NCBI GenBank assembly: GCA_946480475.1
Contig: CAMLJM010000021.1
Span: forward strand, 1-57,194
Origin: an uncultured Alphaproteobacteria bacterium
GTDB lineage: Bacteria; Pseudomonadota; Alphaproteobacteria; Micavibrionales; Micavibrionaceae
DNA length: 57,194 bases
Direction of reading: 5' to 3'
The notes under the pieces are model-generated. The model searched no databases and was not told the DNA's origin. It was given only the letters and a program-made list of their open reading frames with translations. Position 1 is the stretch's first letter; each line of letters begins with the position of its first letter. Shown here piece after piece: positions 33,512-42,459 of the stretch. The position numbers and the translations under genes were made by a program.

Positions 33512-35059
33512 ATGGGACTGTTGCAGAACCCTGCTTTTACAGCACTTCAGAAACATAAAGAAAGTTTGCAGGATTTTCATCTGCGTTCAGCCTTGAATGA
33601 TGAGGCGCGCTGTCAGGCCATGACTTTGCGTCTTGATGGCGTGCTGTTTGATTTCTCCAAGCATCTGGCGACACAGGAAACGTTGAAGCATCTGGTAGCC
33701 TTGGCTGAAAAAGCGGACATAGCAGGCTGGCGCTCTAAAATGTTCAGCGGTGAGAAAATTAATAATACGGAAGGCCGTGCTGTATTGCATACGGCGCTGC
33801 GTGCTGCTGAAGATTCAGATATACGTGTTGATGGCCAGAATGTCATGCCGGGTATTTATGAAACCCGCAGGCGCATGGCGGCCTTCGCGGAGAAAACTCG
33901 CAAAGATCAAAATATCACGGATGTTGTCAGCATTGGTATCGGCGGTTCCGACCTGGGGCCGCGCTTTGTAACGGAAGCATTGCAAAATCTGCACGATGGT
34001 CCTGTTGTCCATTATGTTTCAAATGTCGATGGTCAGGCGATCAGCAGCACTTTAGCGGCATTGAAACCTGAAAACACGTTAGTCATTATTGCTTCCAAGA
34101 CATTTACTACCGAAGAAACCATGCTGAATGCGGCTGTGGCGCGCGTGTGGCTGGCAAAGGCGCTGGGAGAATCGGGTATCGGAAAGCATCTGGTGGCTCT
34201 ATCAACGGCGATCGATAAAGCGCAGTCATTTGGCGTGCCTGCCGATCAAATATTCGGTTTCTCTGACTGGGTTGGTGGGCGTTATTCGTTGTGGTCAGCC
34301 ATTGGATTGCCCATTATGATTGCCGCTGGATCTCAGAACTTTGATCAGTTGCTTGCCGGTGCCCGCGCTATGGATCGCCATTTTTGTGAAGCGCCATTAT
34401 CACAAAACATACCTGTCCTGATGGCCTTATTAGGTATCTGGTATCGTAATGTCTGGCATTACCCGGCGCATTTATTGCTTCCTTACGATCAACGATTGGC
34501 GCGGCTGGCCAAATTCATCCAGCAAATGGATATGGAATCGAACGGCAAATCGGTTGACCGCGATGGTCAGGCGCTTGATGCGCCTGCAGGCCCTGTCATA
34601 TTCGGCGAACCGGGTACGGATAGCCAGCATTCCTTCATGCAGCTTGTTCATCAGGGTGAAATTATTCCCGCTGACTTTATTGCAGCCTCTAAACCAGACC
34701 ATGATTTACAGCAAAATCATGTCAGCCTGTTGTCGAATTGTTTTGCGCAATCGCGGGCGTTGGCCGTAGGGCAGAGTCTGGAAGAGGCGGGGGGGGACGC
34801 CAGCCGTGTATTCACAGGCAACCGCCCATCGACAACAATCCTGTTACCGAAACTGGATGCCTATAATCTAGGCCTCTTGCTGGCGGCTTATGAGCATAAA
34901 GTTTTTGTGCAGGGGATTATCTGGAATCTGAATAGCTTTGACCAACCCGGTGTCGAACTGGGCAAGAAGCTGGCGAAAGCAATTGCACCCGCAATAGTCA
35001 GTGGCGATGTGACGGGGGTGGATTGTTCAACGGCACAGCTTATCAAAACTGTATGTTAA
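33512..35059 (+). CDS. pgi: Glucose-6-phosphate isomerase
   Basis: This 515-residue enzyme interconverts glucose-6-phosphate and fructose-6-phosphate. Signatures are VSIGIGGSDLGPRFV, the SIS-domain SKTFTTEETMLNA, the catalytic Glu in the WVGGRYSLWSAIG region, the QHSFMQLVHQG segment, and the C-terminal FDQPGVELGKKLA with the active-site Lys. The length is close to the E. coli protein (549), with a shorter C-terminus. AAGGGG lies 9 bases before the ATG. It converges with glk, overlapping by 4 bases, so glucose kinase and isomerase genes lie tail to tail. Confidence 0.95.
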   Translation: MGLLQNPAFTALQKHKESLQDFHLRSALNDEARCQAMTLRLDGVLFDFSKHLATQETLKHLVALAEKADIAGWRSKMFSGEKINNTEGRAVLHTALRAAEDSDIRVDGQNVMPGIYETRRRMAAFAEKTRKDQNITDVVSIGIGGSDLGPRFVTEALQNLHDGPVVHYVSNVDGQAISSTLAALKPENTLVIIASKTFTTEETMLNAAVARVWLAKALGESGIGKHLVALSTAIDKAQSFGVPADQIFGFSDWVGGRYSLWSAIGLPIMIAAGSQNFDQLLAGARAMDRHFCEAPLSQNIPVLMALLGIWYRNVWHYPAHLLLPYDQRLARLAKFIQQMDMESNGKSVDRDGQALDAPAGPVIFGEPGTDSQHSFMQLVHQGEIIPADFIAASKPDHDLQQNHVSLLSNCFAQSRALAVGQSLEEAGGDASRVFTGNRPSTTILLPKLDAYNLGLLLAAYEHKVFVQGIIWNLNSFDQPGVELGKKLAKAIAPAIVSGDVTGVDCSTAQLIKTVC

Positions 35060-36021
35060 AGACCCTGCAAAATGAGCTGAGCCTGCTGCTCAAGACCTAA
35101 CAAGCCAATTGCATCATGATTGATCATGAAGATCGGAATTTTCTTCATCATATCTTTATGGCGGCCTTTGGACTGAAACTCTTCCAGGAAGTTTGATTGC
35201 TTAAAGTAATGTCCTAATTTGGTAGGAATGCCGCCTGCAAGATAGATGCCGCTTTGCGCATTTAAAGTAAGCGCCAGATTACCACTGACCCGGCCTAGGA
35301 ATCCCAGCATCAGATCAAGTGACTCTTTGCATATTTCACAGTTGCCATTGATAGCATACTCGCTGATCTCTGGCGCCGTACGGTCAGGCTTGTCGAGTTT
35401 ATTATCAAGAACCCGAATAGCGTTATAAAGATTCTCCAGCCCTTTGCCGGAACAAACGCGCTCTGCGGAGATATGGTGATATTTAACACGCAATTGCTGG
35501 AATATGGCGTATTCACGTTCATTGACAGGGGGCATTGTTACATGACCGCCTTCACCGGGTTGCGCGATATAACGAACTCCGCCCCAGATCAGCGAGGCCA
35601 CACCTAATCCCGTACCCGGACCAATGACCCCGATAGCTCGTTCCGGCATAACATCGCCGCCGCCAATTTGCTGTACCAGAGAAGGGGAAATGCCAAGCAC
35701 GGCCAAGGCCACCGCTTTAAAATCATTCATGACTTCAAGCGACAGCAGATTCAAATCACGACAAAGCACTGACTGGCGAAAGGCCCAAGGGATGTTGGTG
35801 AAATTCATCAGATCGCCATCGACAGGGCCAGCCACAGCAATGATACCCGCAATCGGCTTGTTCTTCAGGCTGATTTTCTGGAAGTACGCTTCTGCTGCTT
35901 CGGCAGGGCCTGTGTAATCCTGACAGGCCAGGTACATCAGGTCATGCGTCCCACTTTGGTCAACAATGCCGAAACGCGCGTTAGTGCCACCGATATCAGC
36001 AATAAGGACAGTTTTGCTCAT
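35056..36021 (-). CDS. glk: Glucokinase, Glk family
   Basis: This 321-residue kinase phosphorylates glucose with ATP. It is of the Glk (COG0837) type rather than ROK: ADIGGTNARFG at the N-terminus, AVAGPVDGD, NDFKAVA with the catalytic Asp, IGPGTGLGVA, and PGEGGHVTMPP. The length matches E. coli Glk (321). It is the last gene of a minus-strand run after the PfkB kinase (4-base gap) and has no strong ribosome site of its own, so coupling is likely. With pgi next to it, free glucose released by the GH13 enzyme can enter glycolysis or the Entner-Doudoroff route. Confidence 0.93.
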   Translation of the reverse strand: MSKTVLIADIGGTNARFGIVDQSGTHDLMYLACQDYTGPAEAAEAYFQKISLKNKPIAGIIAVAGPVDGDLMNFTNIPWAFRQSVLCRDLNLLSLEVMNDFKAVALAVLGISPSLVQQIGGGDVMPERAIGVIGPGTGLGVASLIWGGVRYIAQPGEGGHVTMPPVNEREYAIFQQLRVKYHHISAERVCSGKGLENLYNAIRVLDNKLDKPDRTAPEISEYAINGNCEICKESLDLMLGFLGRVSGNLALTLNAQSGIYLAGGIPTKLGHYFKQSNFLEEFQSKGRHKDMMKKIPIFMINHDAIGLLGLEQQAQLILQGL

Positions 36022-36025
36022 GGCA

Positions 36026-36988
36026 TCAGAGGACCAAAGAGGTCTTAGGCGCCGTATTCACCGTGCCTCCTGAGACTTGAATTTGGTCCAGATACGCTGG
36101 AATTTCTTCAGGTGATGGAATGGCAACCTGCGCCCCCATTTTCGTGCATGCCAGCGAACCCGCAACAGCCGCATAACGCAAGGCATCTGATAAAGGCAGG
36201 CCTTTATCCAGGGAGGCGCACAGATATCCTACAAAGGCATCACCGGCACCAATCGTATCAACGGGTGTGATTTTTAGGGAAGAGACGGTCATCAATCCTT
36301 CGGGGCCACAGCAGACAGCGCCATCTGGCCCAAGAGTGACGATTGTTGTCAGGTTGAACTTATTAAACAGTGTGGCTGCAAATGAAAACTTGTCAGAGGC
36401 ATCAATATGATGCTGCTTACCAAGCAATTCGGCCTCATGTTCATTCACAACCATGATATCCAGATTCTGAAGCAGTTGTTCAGAAAGCTGAGCTTCTGCC
36501 GGAGCAAAATTCATGACCGAACGAGCGCCGCTCTTCTTGGCGCGGGCGATCAGCGCTTCTGTTTCGCTAATGGCTAACTCGCCCTGTACCAGAACAATGG
36601 TGTCTTTATTCAGAAGTTTATCGGGAATGCTGTTTTGACGAGCCTTTTTATTAGCACCTTGGCTGACAACAACTTTATGTGTGCCGTCTCTCTCATCAAC
36701 GAAAATGGTGGCCAAGCCGGAAGGGACGCCTTCAAGCACTTCCAGGCCTGAAACATCCACCTTATTAGTTGCCAGATTCTTATACATCTGGCGGCCATGC
36801 CCGCCATCGCCGACAGCGCCAAAAAAACGTACTTCGGCACCGGCGCGTGCCGCAGCCACAGCCTGATTGGCGCCTTTACCGCCGGGGGCTTCGACATGGC
36901 TGTCGACGTGGACAGCTGTATCTTTAGGGGGCAGGTCGGCCATATCAAAGAACAGATCAAGCACATTAGAGCCGAATACGACGATCAT
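36026..36988 (-). CDS. PfkB-family sugar kinase, ribokinase-like
   Basis: This 320-residue kinase has both PfkB signatures: GGKGANQAVAAARAGA near residue 37, and the catalytic DTIGAGDAFVGYL near residue 251, with the anion-hole GAGD. Family resemblance is highest to ribokinase, but in this setting, between two mannitol-dehydrogenase homologues and glucokinase, fructose is at least as likely a substrate. The VVNEHEAELLG segment is also family-typical. A long hairpin lies just upstream at 37035-37065. It probably shares a transcript with glk. Confidence 0.85.
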   Translation of the reverse strand: MIVVFGSNVLDLFFDMADLPPKDTAVHVDSHVEAPGGKGANQAVAAARAGAEVRFFGAVGDGGHGRQMYKNLATNKVDVSGLEVLEGVPSGLATIFVDERDGTHKVVVSQGANKKARQNSIPDKLLNKDTIVLVQGELAISETEALIARAKKSGARSVMNFAPAEAQLSEQLLQNLDIMVVNEHEAELLGKQHHIDASDKFSFAATLFNKFNLTTIVTLGPDGAVCCGPEGLMTVSSLKITPVDTIGAGDAFVGYLCASLDKGLPLSDALRYAAVAGSLACTKMGAQVAIPSPEEIPAYLDQIQVSGGTVNTAPKTSLVL

Positions 36989-37034
36989 AATTTTTCTCGT
37001 GTCACAGTTTCAGGTTTATTTGATAAAGTTTTCT

Positions 37035-37065
37035 AAGACAGGCGTCCTGGCTGACGAACTGTCTT
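37035..37065 (-). promoter_or_regulatory. Intercistronic hairpin between the dehydrogenase and PfkB genes
   Basis: On the minus strand AAGACAG and CTGTCTT form an outer 7-bp stem. An inner CGTC/GACG stem with a 6-base loop stacks after a small bulge. Downstream sequence is AGAAAACTTT, not a proper T-tract. It may be a partial terminator or an mRNA-stability element. Confidence 0.45.
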
Positions 37066-37071
37066 GAAAAA

Positions 37072-38574
37072 TTAATCCAGGTATCTTACCAGGGTTTTAT
37101 GTGCGCCTATGCTGTAAAGACTATCCAAGGCCTCTGTGACAGCTTTAAGAACCTCCGGTGACGTCGAAACTACAGGCCCAAAAATATCCTGCATAGCTAA
37201 TAACTGACCCGGGTTGCGCGGTTCTATTTTGGCGCGTGCGCTTAACTGCTCTGCCAGAGGATCTTTTACAGGGATAGGTTCCAGTTTTTCATCGACCCCG
37301 TTCAGGAACCGGAACCAGCCCGCAAGCGCCAGAGAAGCGAGCTTGATAGACCCACCTGTTTTCAATTGATGCTCTATGCACGGAACAATAGCATTCTTTA
37401 TTTTTTGTGATCCGTCTTCCGCCAGACGCAGAATCTGGTCCCGCACTGCCGGGTTGGCGAAGCGGCGAATCAGCGTATCCTTGTAACCATTCAGATCAAT
37501 GCCGGGTACGTCTGGGACGCTCGGCGTGACATCCAGATCCATATAGCGGCGAACGAATTTGCTGATCAGCGGATCTGCCATAGCCAGATCAACGTCGCGA
37601 TAACCAGAAAGGTAGGAAAGGTAAGAAAGCGCTGAATGTGAACCGTTCAGCAAGCGCACCTTCATTTTCTCATATGGCTCGACATCTCTGACGATCTGAA
37701 CGCCGACTTCTTCAAAGGCAGGGCGGCCATAGCGGAAATCATCCTCTAAAACCCACTGAATGTAATCCTCGCAGACAACGGGCCATGAATCATCGATACC
37801 GAACTTCTCTACCAGAACCTGACGTACAGCATCGGTTGTCACAGGTGTAATGCGATCAACCATGGCATTCGGGAAACTGACATTGTCTTCAATCCAAGTT
37901 GCCAGCGCGGGATCAGACAAACGGGCAAAGCTTGTCAGGATATGCTTGGTGATATGGCCATTGCCGGGAAGATTATCACATGACATGATGGTGAACGCTG
38001 GCATCTTGTTATTCATGCGATGACGTAGAGCGCCTATTGCATAGCCAAGGGCTGTTTTCGGCATATCTGGATTTTTCAGGTCATGCTGAACAACGGGATT
38101 TGATTCATCAAGGTCGCGATTCTTGTCGTAGCAATAACCTTTTTCCGTCACTGTCAGCGACAGGATTTTAACATCTTCAGATGCAAGTTTCTTGAGAACG
38201 GCGCCCGGATCTGAGGGGGCATGCAGGATGTCTTTCATCGAACCGACAATATGAGCTATATCTTCTTCCTTGCTGCGCGCCAGGACAGTGTATAGGCAAT
38301 CCTGCGATTGCATGGCTTGGACATTGGCCGTATCATTGTCTAGCAGGCCAATACCGCTAATCATCCAGTTGTCCGGTTGCAGGTTAAGGAGGTTATCCGT
38401 ATAAACCGCCTGATGTGAACGGTGGAATCCGCCCACGCTCATATGCACGATCCCTGCTTTCAGACTGGCGCGGTCGTAGGTTGGCACAGCTACGCGCGCT
38501 GACAAAGCGTCCAGGTTAGAAGTACTCACCTTCAGCACATTGGCTGCAGATTGCTTGGCGGTCGTTACGCTCAT
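37072..38574 (-). CDS. Mannitol dehydrogenase family polyol/fructuronate oxidoreductase, copy B
   Basis: This 500-residue protein belongs to the long-chain mannitol dehydrogenase family, which oxidises sugar alcohols or reduces fructuronate with NAD(P). The N-terminal region (PTYDRASLKAGIVHMSVGGFHRSHQA) carries the cofactor-binding strand. The catalytic K-x5-N-x2-H motif is KVRLLNGSH, near residue 300. MVDRITPVTTD and FTIMSCDNLPGNG are family signatures. It is a clear paralogue of the gene upstream, 19 bases away. Substrate (mannitol, arabitol, sorbitol or uronate) cannot be fixed by sequence alone. Confidence 0.87.
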   Translation of the reverse strand: MSVTTAKQSAANVLKVSTSNLDALSARVAVPTYDRASLKAGIVHMSVGGFHRSHQAVYTDNLLNLQPDNWMISGIGLLDNDTANVQAMQSQDCLYTVLARSKEEDIAHIVGSMKDILHAPSDPGAVLKKLASEDVKILSLTVTEKGYCYDKNRDLDESNPVVQHDLKNPDMPKTALGYAIGALRHRMNNKMPAFTIMSCDNLPGNGHITKHILTSFARLSDPALATWIEDNVSFPNAMVDRITPVTTDAVRQVLVEKFGIDDSWPVVCEDYIQWVLEDDFRYGRPAFEEVGVQIVRDVEPYEKMKVRLLNGSHSALSYLSYLSGYRDVDLAMADPLISKFVRRYMDLDVTPSVPDVPGIDLNGYKDTLIRRFANPAVRDQILRLAEDGSQKIKNAIVPCIEHQLKTGGSIKLASLALAGWFRFLNGVDEKLEPIPVKDPLAEQLSARAKIEPRNPGQLLAMQDIFGPVVSTSPEVLKAVTEALDSLYSIGAHKTLVRYLD

Positions 38575-38593
38575 GATATATATCTCTTAATGG

Positions 38594-40120
38594 TTAAGTC
38601 GGTTCTGCGCTTCGGTGCCTTTGGCGGACGGCAGGCGCAGATACAGGCTGTTGCAATGGCAGTGCTTGTACAATGTCTGTCGGGTTTTGGCAAATCGCTT
38701 TCAGATGACGCTGGAATCCTTCGGACATAACGGGGGAAGCAGCAAGCTCATGACCGAAAATACCTTTATTTTCAACGATCAGGCTGCAGGTGTTTCCCCC
38801 TTTGCGTGCTTCCTCAGGAAGATTCTTGTCTAAAGCCTTGGCATCCAGAATGTCAAAGTCAGGACCCGAACGTTTCAGATATTCTGCCCAGCTGGCTACA
38901 GCAAAAATCAGATTACTCGCCCCGCTTTTGCGGCTGATGGCATCGCGCAAGGGCTGCAGGAAACGTGAATCAACTTTGTCGACCCCGTTACGAGCCAGGC
39001 GCGCCAGTTCGTCTTTCATGAAGGGGCTGCCCAGACGGTCAAAAATGGTCTCTTTATATTCATCCAGTTTAACGCCAGGAACGGGGTGCAGCGTCGCTGT
39101 CATCTCCGCCATCAGGTCAGTGATGTAATCACGGATTTTCGGTGCCGTGATCGCTTCGTGCGCATAGGTATGACCAGCCATGCGACCGACCATGCCAAGC
39201 GCCATGTGCGTACCATTCAGCAGACGAATTTTCATTAGCTCGAATGGGGCCACGTCATCAACGACAAGGGCGCCAACCTTCGCAAAGTCGGGAACCAAGG
39301 TGCCGTTTTTCGGTTTTTCAATCACGAACTGACGGAACTTTTCCGTATAGATCGGCCATGTATCCGAAAGGCCGTAAACGTTGGCATGTGTCTGAATGTG
39401 CTCACTTGTGGTTTTCGGTACGATACGGTCAACCATGGTTGATGGGAATTCGACGTGATCGCTGATCCAGTCTTTTAGCTCTTCTGAACGCTTGCCGGCG
39501 TAGGCCAGCACAACGTTTCTCAGGATCGTGCCATTACCGGGCAGATTGTCGCACGACATGACCGTGAACGGCGGCAAGCCGCGTTCCATGCGCATCTCAA
39601 GCGCTTTGACAATATAGCCTACGGTTGATGTCGGCTCGTCGGCTCTCATCAGGTCGGCTTTGATATCATCGTCATCAAAATCAAGTTCGCCATTTTTATA
39701 ATAGTAACCGGACTGTGTTACGGTCAAAGTTACGAGCCTGGTATCCGGTGACGCCATCTGATCAAGTACAGCCTGCGGGTTCTCACGGGCAACCAGCACC
39801 TTATTGACGCTGCCGATCACGCGGGCCTTATTGCCCTGGTTGCTTTGCTCGACAACAGTATAAAGATTGTCTTGTGCCTGAAGGGCGTCACGGACGCCGC
39901 TGCTGCGCAGACTGACAGCACAGATGCCCCAGTCTTTTTCTCCCTGCGCCAGCAGATCATCAATATAAACAGCCAGATGGCCGCGAAAGAAGGCGCTGGG
40001 ACCAATGTGCACGATGCCAGTCTTGACCTGGCTACGGTCATATGCCGGTACCTGAATGTCCTGATGAAGGTTATGAAGCTGATCCCCGGATAATCCCTGG
40101 ATCGAAAGTTCCTGTCCCAA
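38594..40120 (-). CDS. Mannitol dehydrogenase family polyol/fructuronate oxidoreductase, copy A
   Basis: This 508-residue paralogue of the downstream gene keeps the same landmarks: PAYDRSQVKTGIVHIGPSAFFRGH near the N-terminus, FTVMSCDNLPGNG, MVDRIVPKTT, and the catalytic K-x5-N-x2-H as KIRLLNGTH. It differs in having FFRGH for FHRSH and a Pro/Arg-rich tail (PAVRQRHRSAEPT). The start is TTG 40120, with GGGTG upstream; no ATG fits the conserved N-terminus. As first gene of the run it probably carries the operon promoter in the 190-base gap shared with the divergent glucosidase gene. Confidence 0.85.
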   Translation of the reverse strand: MGQELSIQGLSGDQLHNLHQDIQVPAYDRSQVKTGIVHIGPSAFFRGHLAVYIDDLLAQGEKDWGICAVSLRSSGVRDALQAQDNLYTVVEQSNQGNKARVIGSVNKVLVARENPQAVLDQMASPDTRLVTLTVTQSGYYYKNGELDFDDDDIKADLMRADEPTSTVGYIVKALEMRMERGLPPFTVMSCDNLPGNGTILRNVVLAYAGKRSEELKDWISDHVEFPSTMVDRIVPKTTSEHIQTHANVYGLSDTWPIYTEKFRQFVIEKPKNGTLVPDFAKVGALVVDDVAPFELMKIRLLNGTHMALGMVGRMAGHTYAHEAITAPKIRDYITDLMAEMTATLHPVPGVKLDEYKETIFDRLGSPFMKDELARLARNGVDKVDSRFLQPLRDAISRKSGASNLIFAVASWAEYLKRSGPDFDILDAKALDKNLPEEARKGGNTCSLIVENKGIFGHELAASPVMSEGFQRHLKAICQNPTDIVQALPLQQPVSAPAVRQRHRSAEPT

Positions 40121-40312
40121 GATTACGCACCCATTATTATTTTCATGAAGATTGTAGCCTAATGATTCTTAATAAACTCTGCAAACTTTAGGGATGCTGC
40201 GTTTGCGAAGAAGAAGTCAAGAAGGACAACAAGGGAGATCATGAATTCCATGTAGTAAGCTATTGAAAAATATGTTAAATTCACAGGACTCGTATTTAAG
40301 TGGAGGTTGTGA

Positions 40313-41938
40313 ATGGCTGAAATGGGCAAAGAATGGTGGCGGGGCTGCGTCATTTACCAAATCTATCCGCGCAGCTTTATGGACTCGAATGGAGATGGCG
40401 TAGGCGATCTCGCCGGGGTTTATCAGAAATTGGATCATGTGGCTGCTTTGGGCGCCGATGCCATCTGGATTTCCCCTTTCTTCAAATCACCGATGAAGGA
40501 TTTCGGTTACGATGTGTCCGATTATCGCGATGTTGATCCGGTTTTCGGCACGCTTGATGATTTCAGATCTGTTTTAAATCGTGCGCACGATCTCGGGATC
40601 AAGGTCCTGATCGATCAGGTATGGTCGCATACATCCGACCAGCATGACTGGTTTAAGGAAAGCCGCCTGAATAAAGACAACAGCAAATCTGACTGGTATG
40701 TGTGGCGTGACCCTAAGCCAGATGGCACAGCGCCTAATAACTGGCTTTCTTATTTCGGCGGCCCCGCATGGACATGGGATGCCAGACGCCAGCAATATTA
40801 TCTGCATCATTTCCTGAAAGAGCAGCCATCGCTGAATTACTGGTGCCCCGAGGTGCGTCAGGCGATCAAAAACACGGCGGCATTCTGGCTTGATATGGGT
40901 GTTGATGGCTTCCGTCTTGATGTTTCGCATGCATATGTTTGCGATCGTGACCACCGCGACAATCCTGCGCGTATGGAAACCGACCCATGGCCGACAGATA
41001 TTCCGGCCAGTAACCCGATGGCGCGCCAGCGGCGCGTTCACAGCATGACGGTGCCAGAGAACATTGACTGGATCGAAGAGCTCAGCATGCATATCCGTCA
41101 GTGGCCGGATCGCTGCCTGCTGGGTGAAGCAGGGGGCGACGATTCAGAGCGCGAAGCCGCTTCCTATACACAAACAGGCCGTCGCTTCAGTCTGGCTTAT
41201 TCATTTGGTCTGGTGGGTACAGGCATGGCTAAGGCTGATATCCTCAAAGCCGTATCGCGTGTGGAAGAGGTGATCCAGGATGGCTGGATCTGCTGGGCAA
41301 CCAGCAATCATGATTTCAAGCGTGTTGCCAGCCGTCTGGCAGGTGAAACAGCACTGGAAGACAAGGCGCTTTTCGCCAGCACACTGGGGCTTTCTCTGCG
41401 TGGCACATATTGCATGTATCAAGGGGAAGAGCTGGGGTTGCCGCAAGCGGAACTCTCATTTGAAGATCTTCGCGACCCGTACGATATCATGCTCTATCCT
41501 GAGCATGTGGGGCGTGATGGTTGCCGCACACCGATGCCTTGGCAATCCATGGTGCCGCAAGCCGGGTTCTCGACCGCGGCCAAAACATGGCTTCCGATTT
41601 CACCGATGCACTTCCCGCTTTCTGCCGATTTACAGGAAGCTAATCCTGACTCTGTTCTCAATCAGATCAAAACCTTTATGAAGTGGCGTAAAGAGACGCC
41701 GGCCATGCGTCTGGGGTCTCTGGAAATCATCGAAACCTCAGACTCTTTCCTGGGATTCCGCCGCAGCTACGAAGGCCAGACTTATACCTGTGTTTACAAT
41801 AGCGGCGATCAGCAGAACAGCATTCGTATGAGTGAACTGGGTGCTGTGGTCAATATGCTGGATATCAGCCGTCATGCTGCGTTGCGCAATGATGCCCTGC
41901 TGCTCGAACCTTACGGTTATGCTATCTTCAGTCATTGA
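40313..41938 (+). CDS. GH13 alpha-glucosidase / oligo-1,6-glucosidase family
   Basis: This 541-residue cytoplasmic glycosidase releases glucose from alpha-glucosides. The (beta/alpha)8 barrel motifs are VIYQIYPRSF, the Asp nucleophile Asp203 in DGFRLDVSHAY, the acid/base Glu272 in LLGEAGG, and the transition-state stabiliser Asp334 in TSNHD. The MKDFGYDVSDYRDVDP segment and the CRTPMPW loop place it with alpha-glucosidases and sucrose or oligo-1,6-glucosidases rather than with amylases. No signal peptide, so the substrate must be imported, yet no transporter lies in the window. GGAGG is 6 bases before the ATG. Confidence 0.92.
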   Translation: MAEMGKEWWRGCVIYQIYPRSFMDSNGDGVGDLAGVYQKLDHVAALGADAIWISPFFKSPMKDFGYDVSDYRDVDPVFGTLDDFRSVLNRAHDLGIKVLIDQVWSHTSDQHDWFKESRLNKDNSKSDWYVWRDPKPDGTAPNNWLSYFGGPAWTWDARRQQYYLHHFLKEQPSLNYWCPEVRQAIKNTAAFWLDMGVDGFRLDVSHAYVCDRDHRDNPARMETDPWPTDIPASNPMARQRRVHSMTVPENIDWIEELSMHIRQWPDRCLLGEAGGDDSEREAASYTQTGRRFSLAYSFGLVGTGMAKADILKAVSRVEEVIQDGWICWATSNHDFKRVASRLAGETALEDKALFASTLGLSLRGTYCMYQGEELGLPQAELSFEDLRDPYDIMLYPEHVGRDGCRTPMPWQSMVPQAGFSTAAKTWLPISPMHFPLSADLQEANPDSVLNQIKTFMKWRKETPAMRLGSLEIIETSDSFLGFRRSYEGQTYTCVYNSGDQQNSIRMSELGAVVNMLDISRHAALRNDALLLEPYGYAIFSH

Positions 41939-41952
41939 ATGACGGAGGTAAC

Positions 41953-42459
41953 ATGAAGCGCCTGATGATTATGCGGCACGCCGAAGCACAGGACCCCGAG
42001 GCAGGGCAGGGTGATAAAAATCGCATGCTATCGCGTAAAGGGCGCCATGATATGGAACGCTTGCATTTATGCCTTCAGGCTGAAAACTTAATGCCGCAAT
42101 TTGCCCTGGCGTCTGATGCGACGCGTACCCAAGCCACCCTGACATTGGTAACAGGTGATGATTTCGACGGCTATGTTGAATTGACGCCTGAACTTTATAA
42201 TGCGGACGCAAACAGGATTATTGAAACGGCGCAACTACTTGACGATCGTTATGATAGCGCCTTGCTTGTGGCGCATAATCCGGGCGTGCATCTGGCGATT
42301 TTTAATTTGCTTAATGCGGTGGGATTGGCTGAATTCCAAAGCAAAACAGGTGGAAACTATAAATCAGGCACGCTCGCTATATTGGAGTGCCCCATCGCAA
42401 AATGGGCTGAGTTGAAATCGCAGGCAAACAATCTGGCGAGGTTGTTCGTTCCGGATTGA
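41953..42459 (+). CDS. SixA-like phosphohistidine phosphatase
   Basis: This 168-residue protein is a histidine-phosphatase-superfamily member of the SixA type. The catalytic RHAEA motif is at residues 8-12 and the second His in LLVAHNPGVHL. SixA removes phosphate from His residues of phosphorelay or nitrogen-PTS proteins. I use the ATG at 41953 because GGAGG is 4 bases upstream; an in-frame TTG 18 bases earlier is unlikely. It lies 14 bases after the glucosidase stop and probably shares its transcript. It abuts the convergent hdaA-like gene without a gap. Confidence 0.85.
   Translation: MKRLMIMRHAEAQDPEAGQGDKNRMLSRKGRHDMERLHLCLQAENLMPQFALASDATRTQATLTLVTGDDFDGYVELTPELYNADANRIIETAQLLDDRYDSALLVAHNPGVHLAIFNLLNAVGLAEFQSKTGGNYKSGTLAILECPIAKWAELKSQANNLARLFVPD

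Noticed and set aside
40157..40353. Minus-strand hydrophobic frame before the GH13 gene
   Set aside because: It overlaps the start of the glucosidase gene, has no ribosome site, and its composition looks like a shadow of an A/T-rich promoter region.
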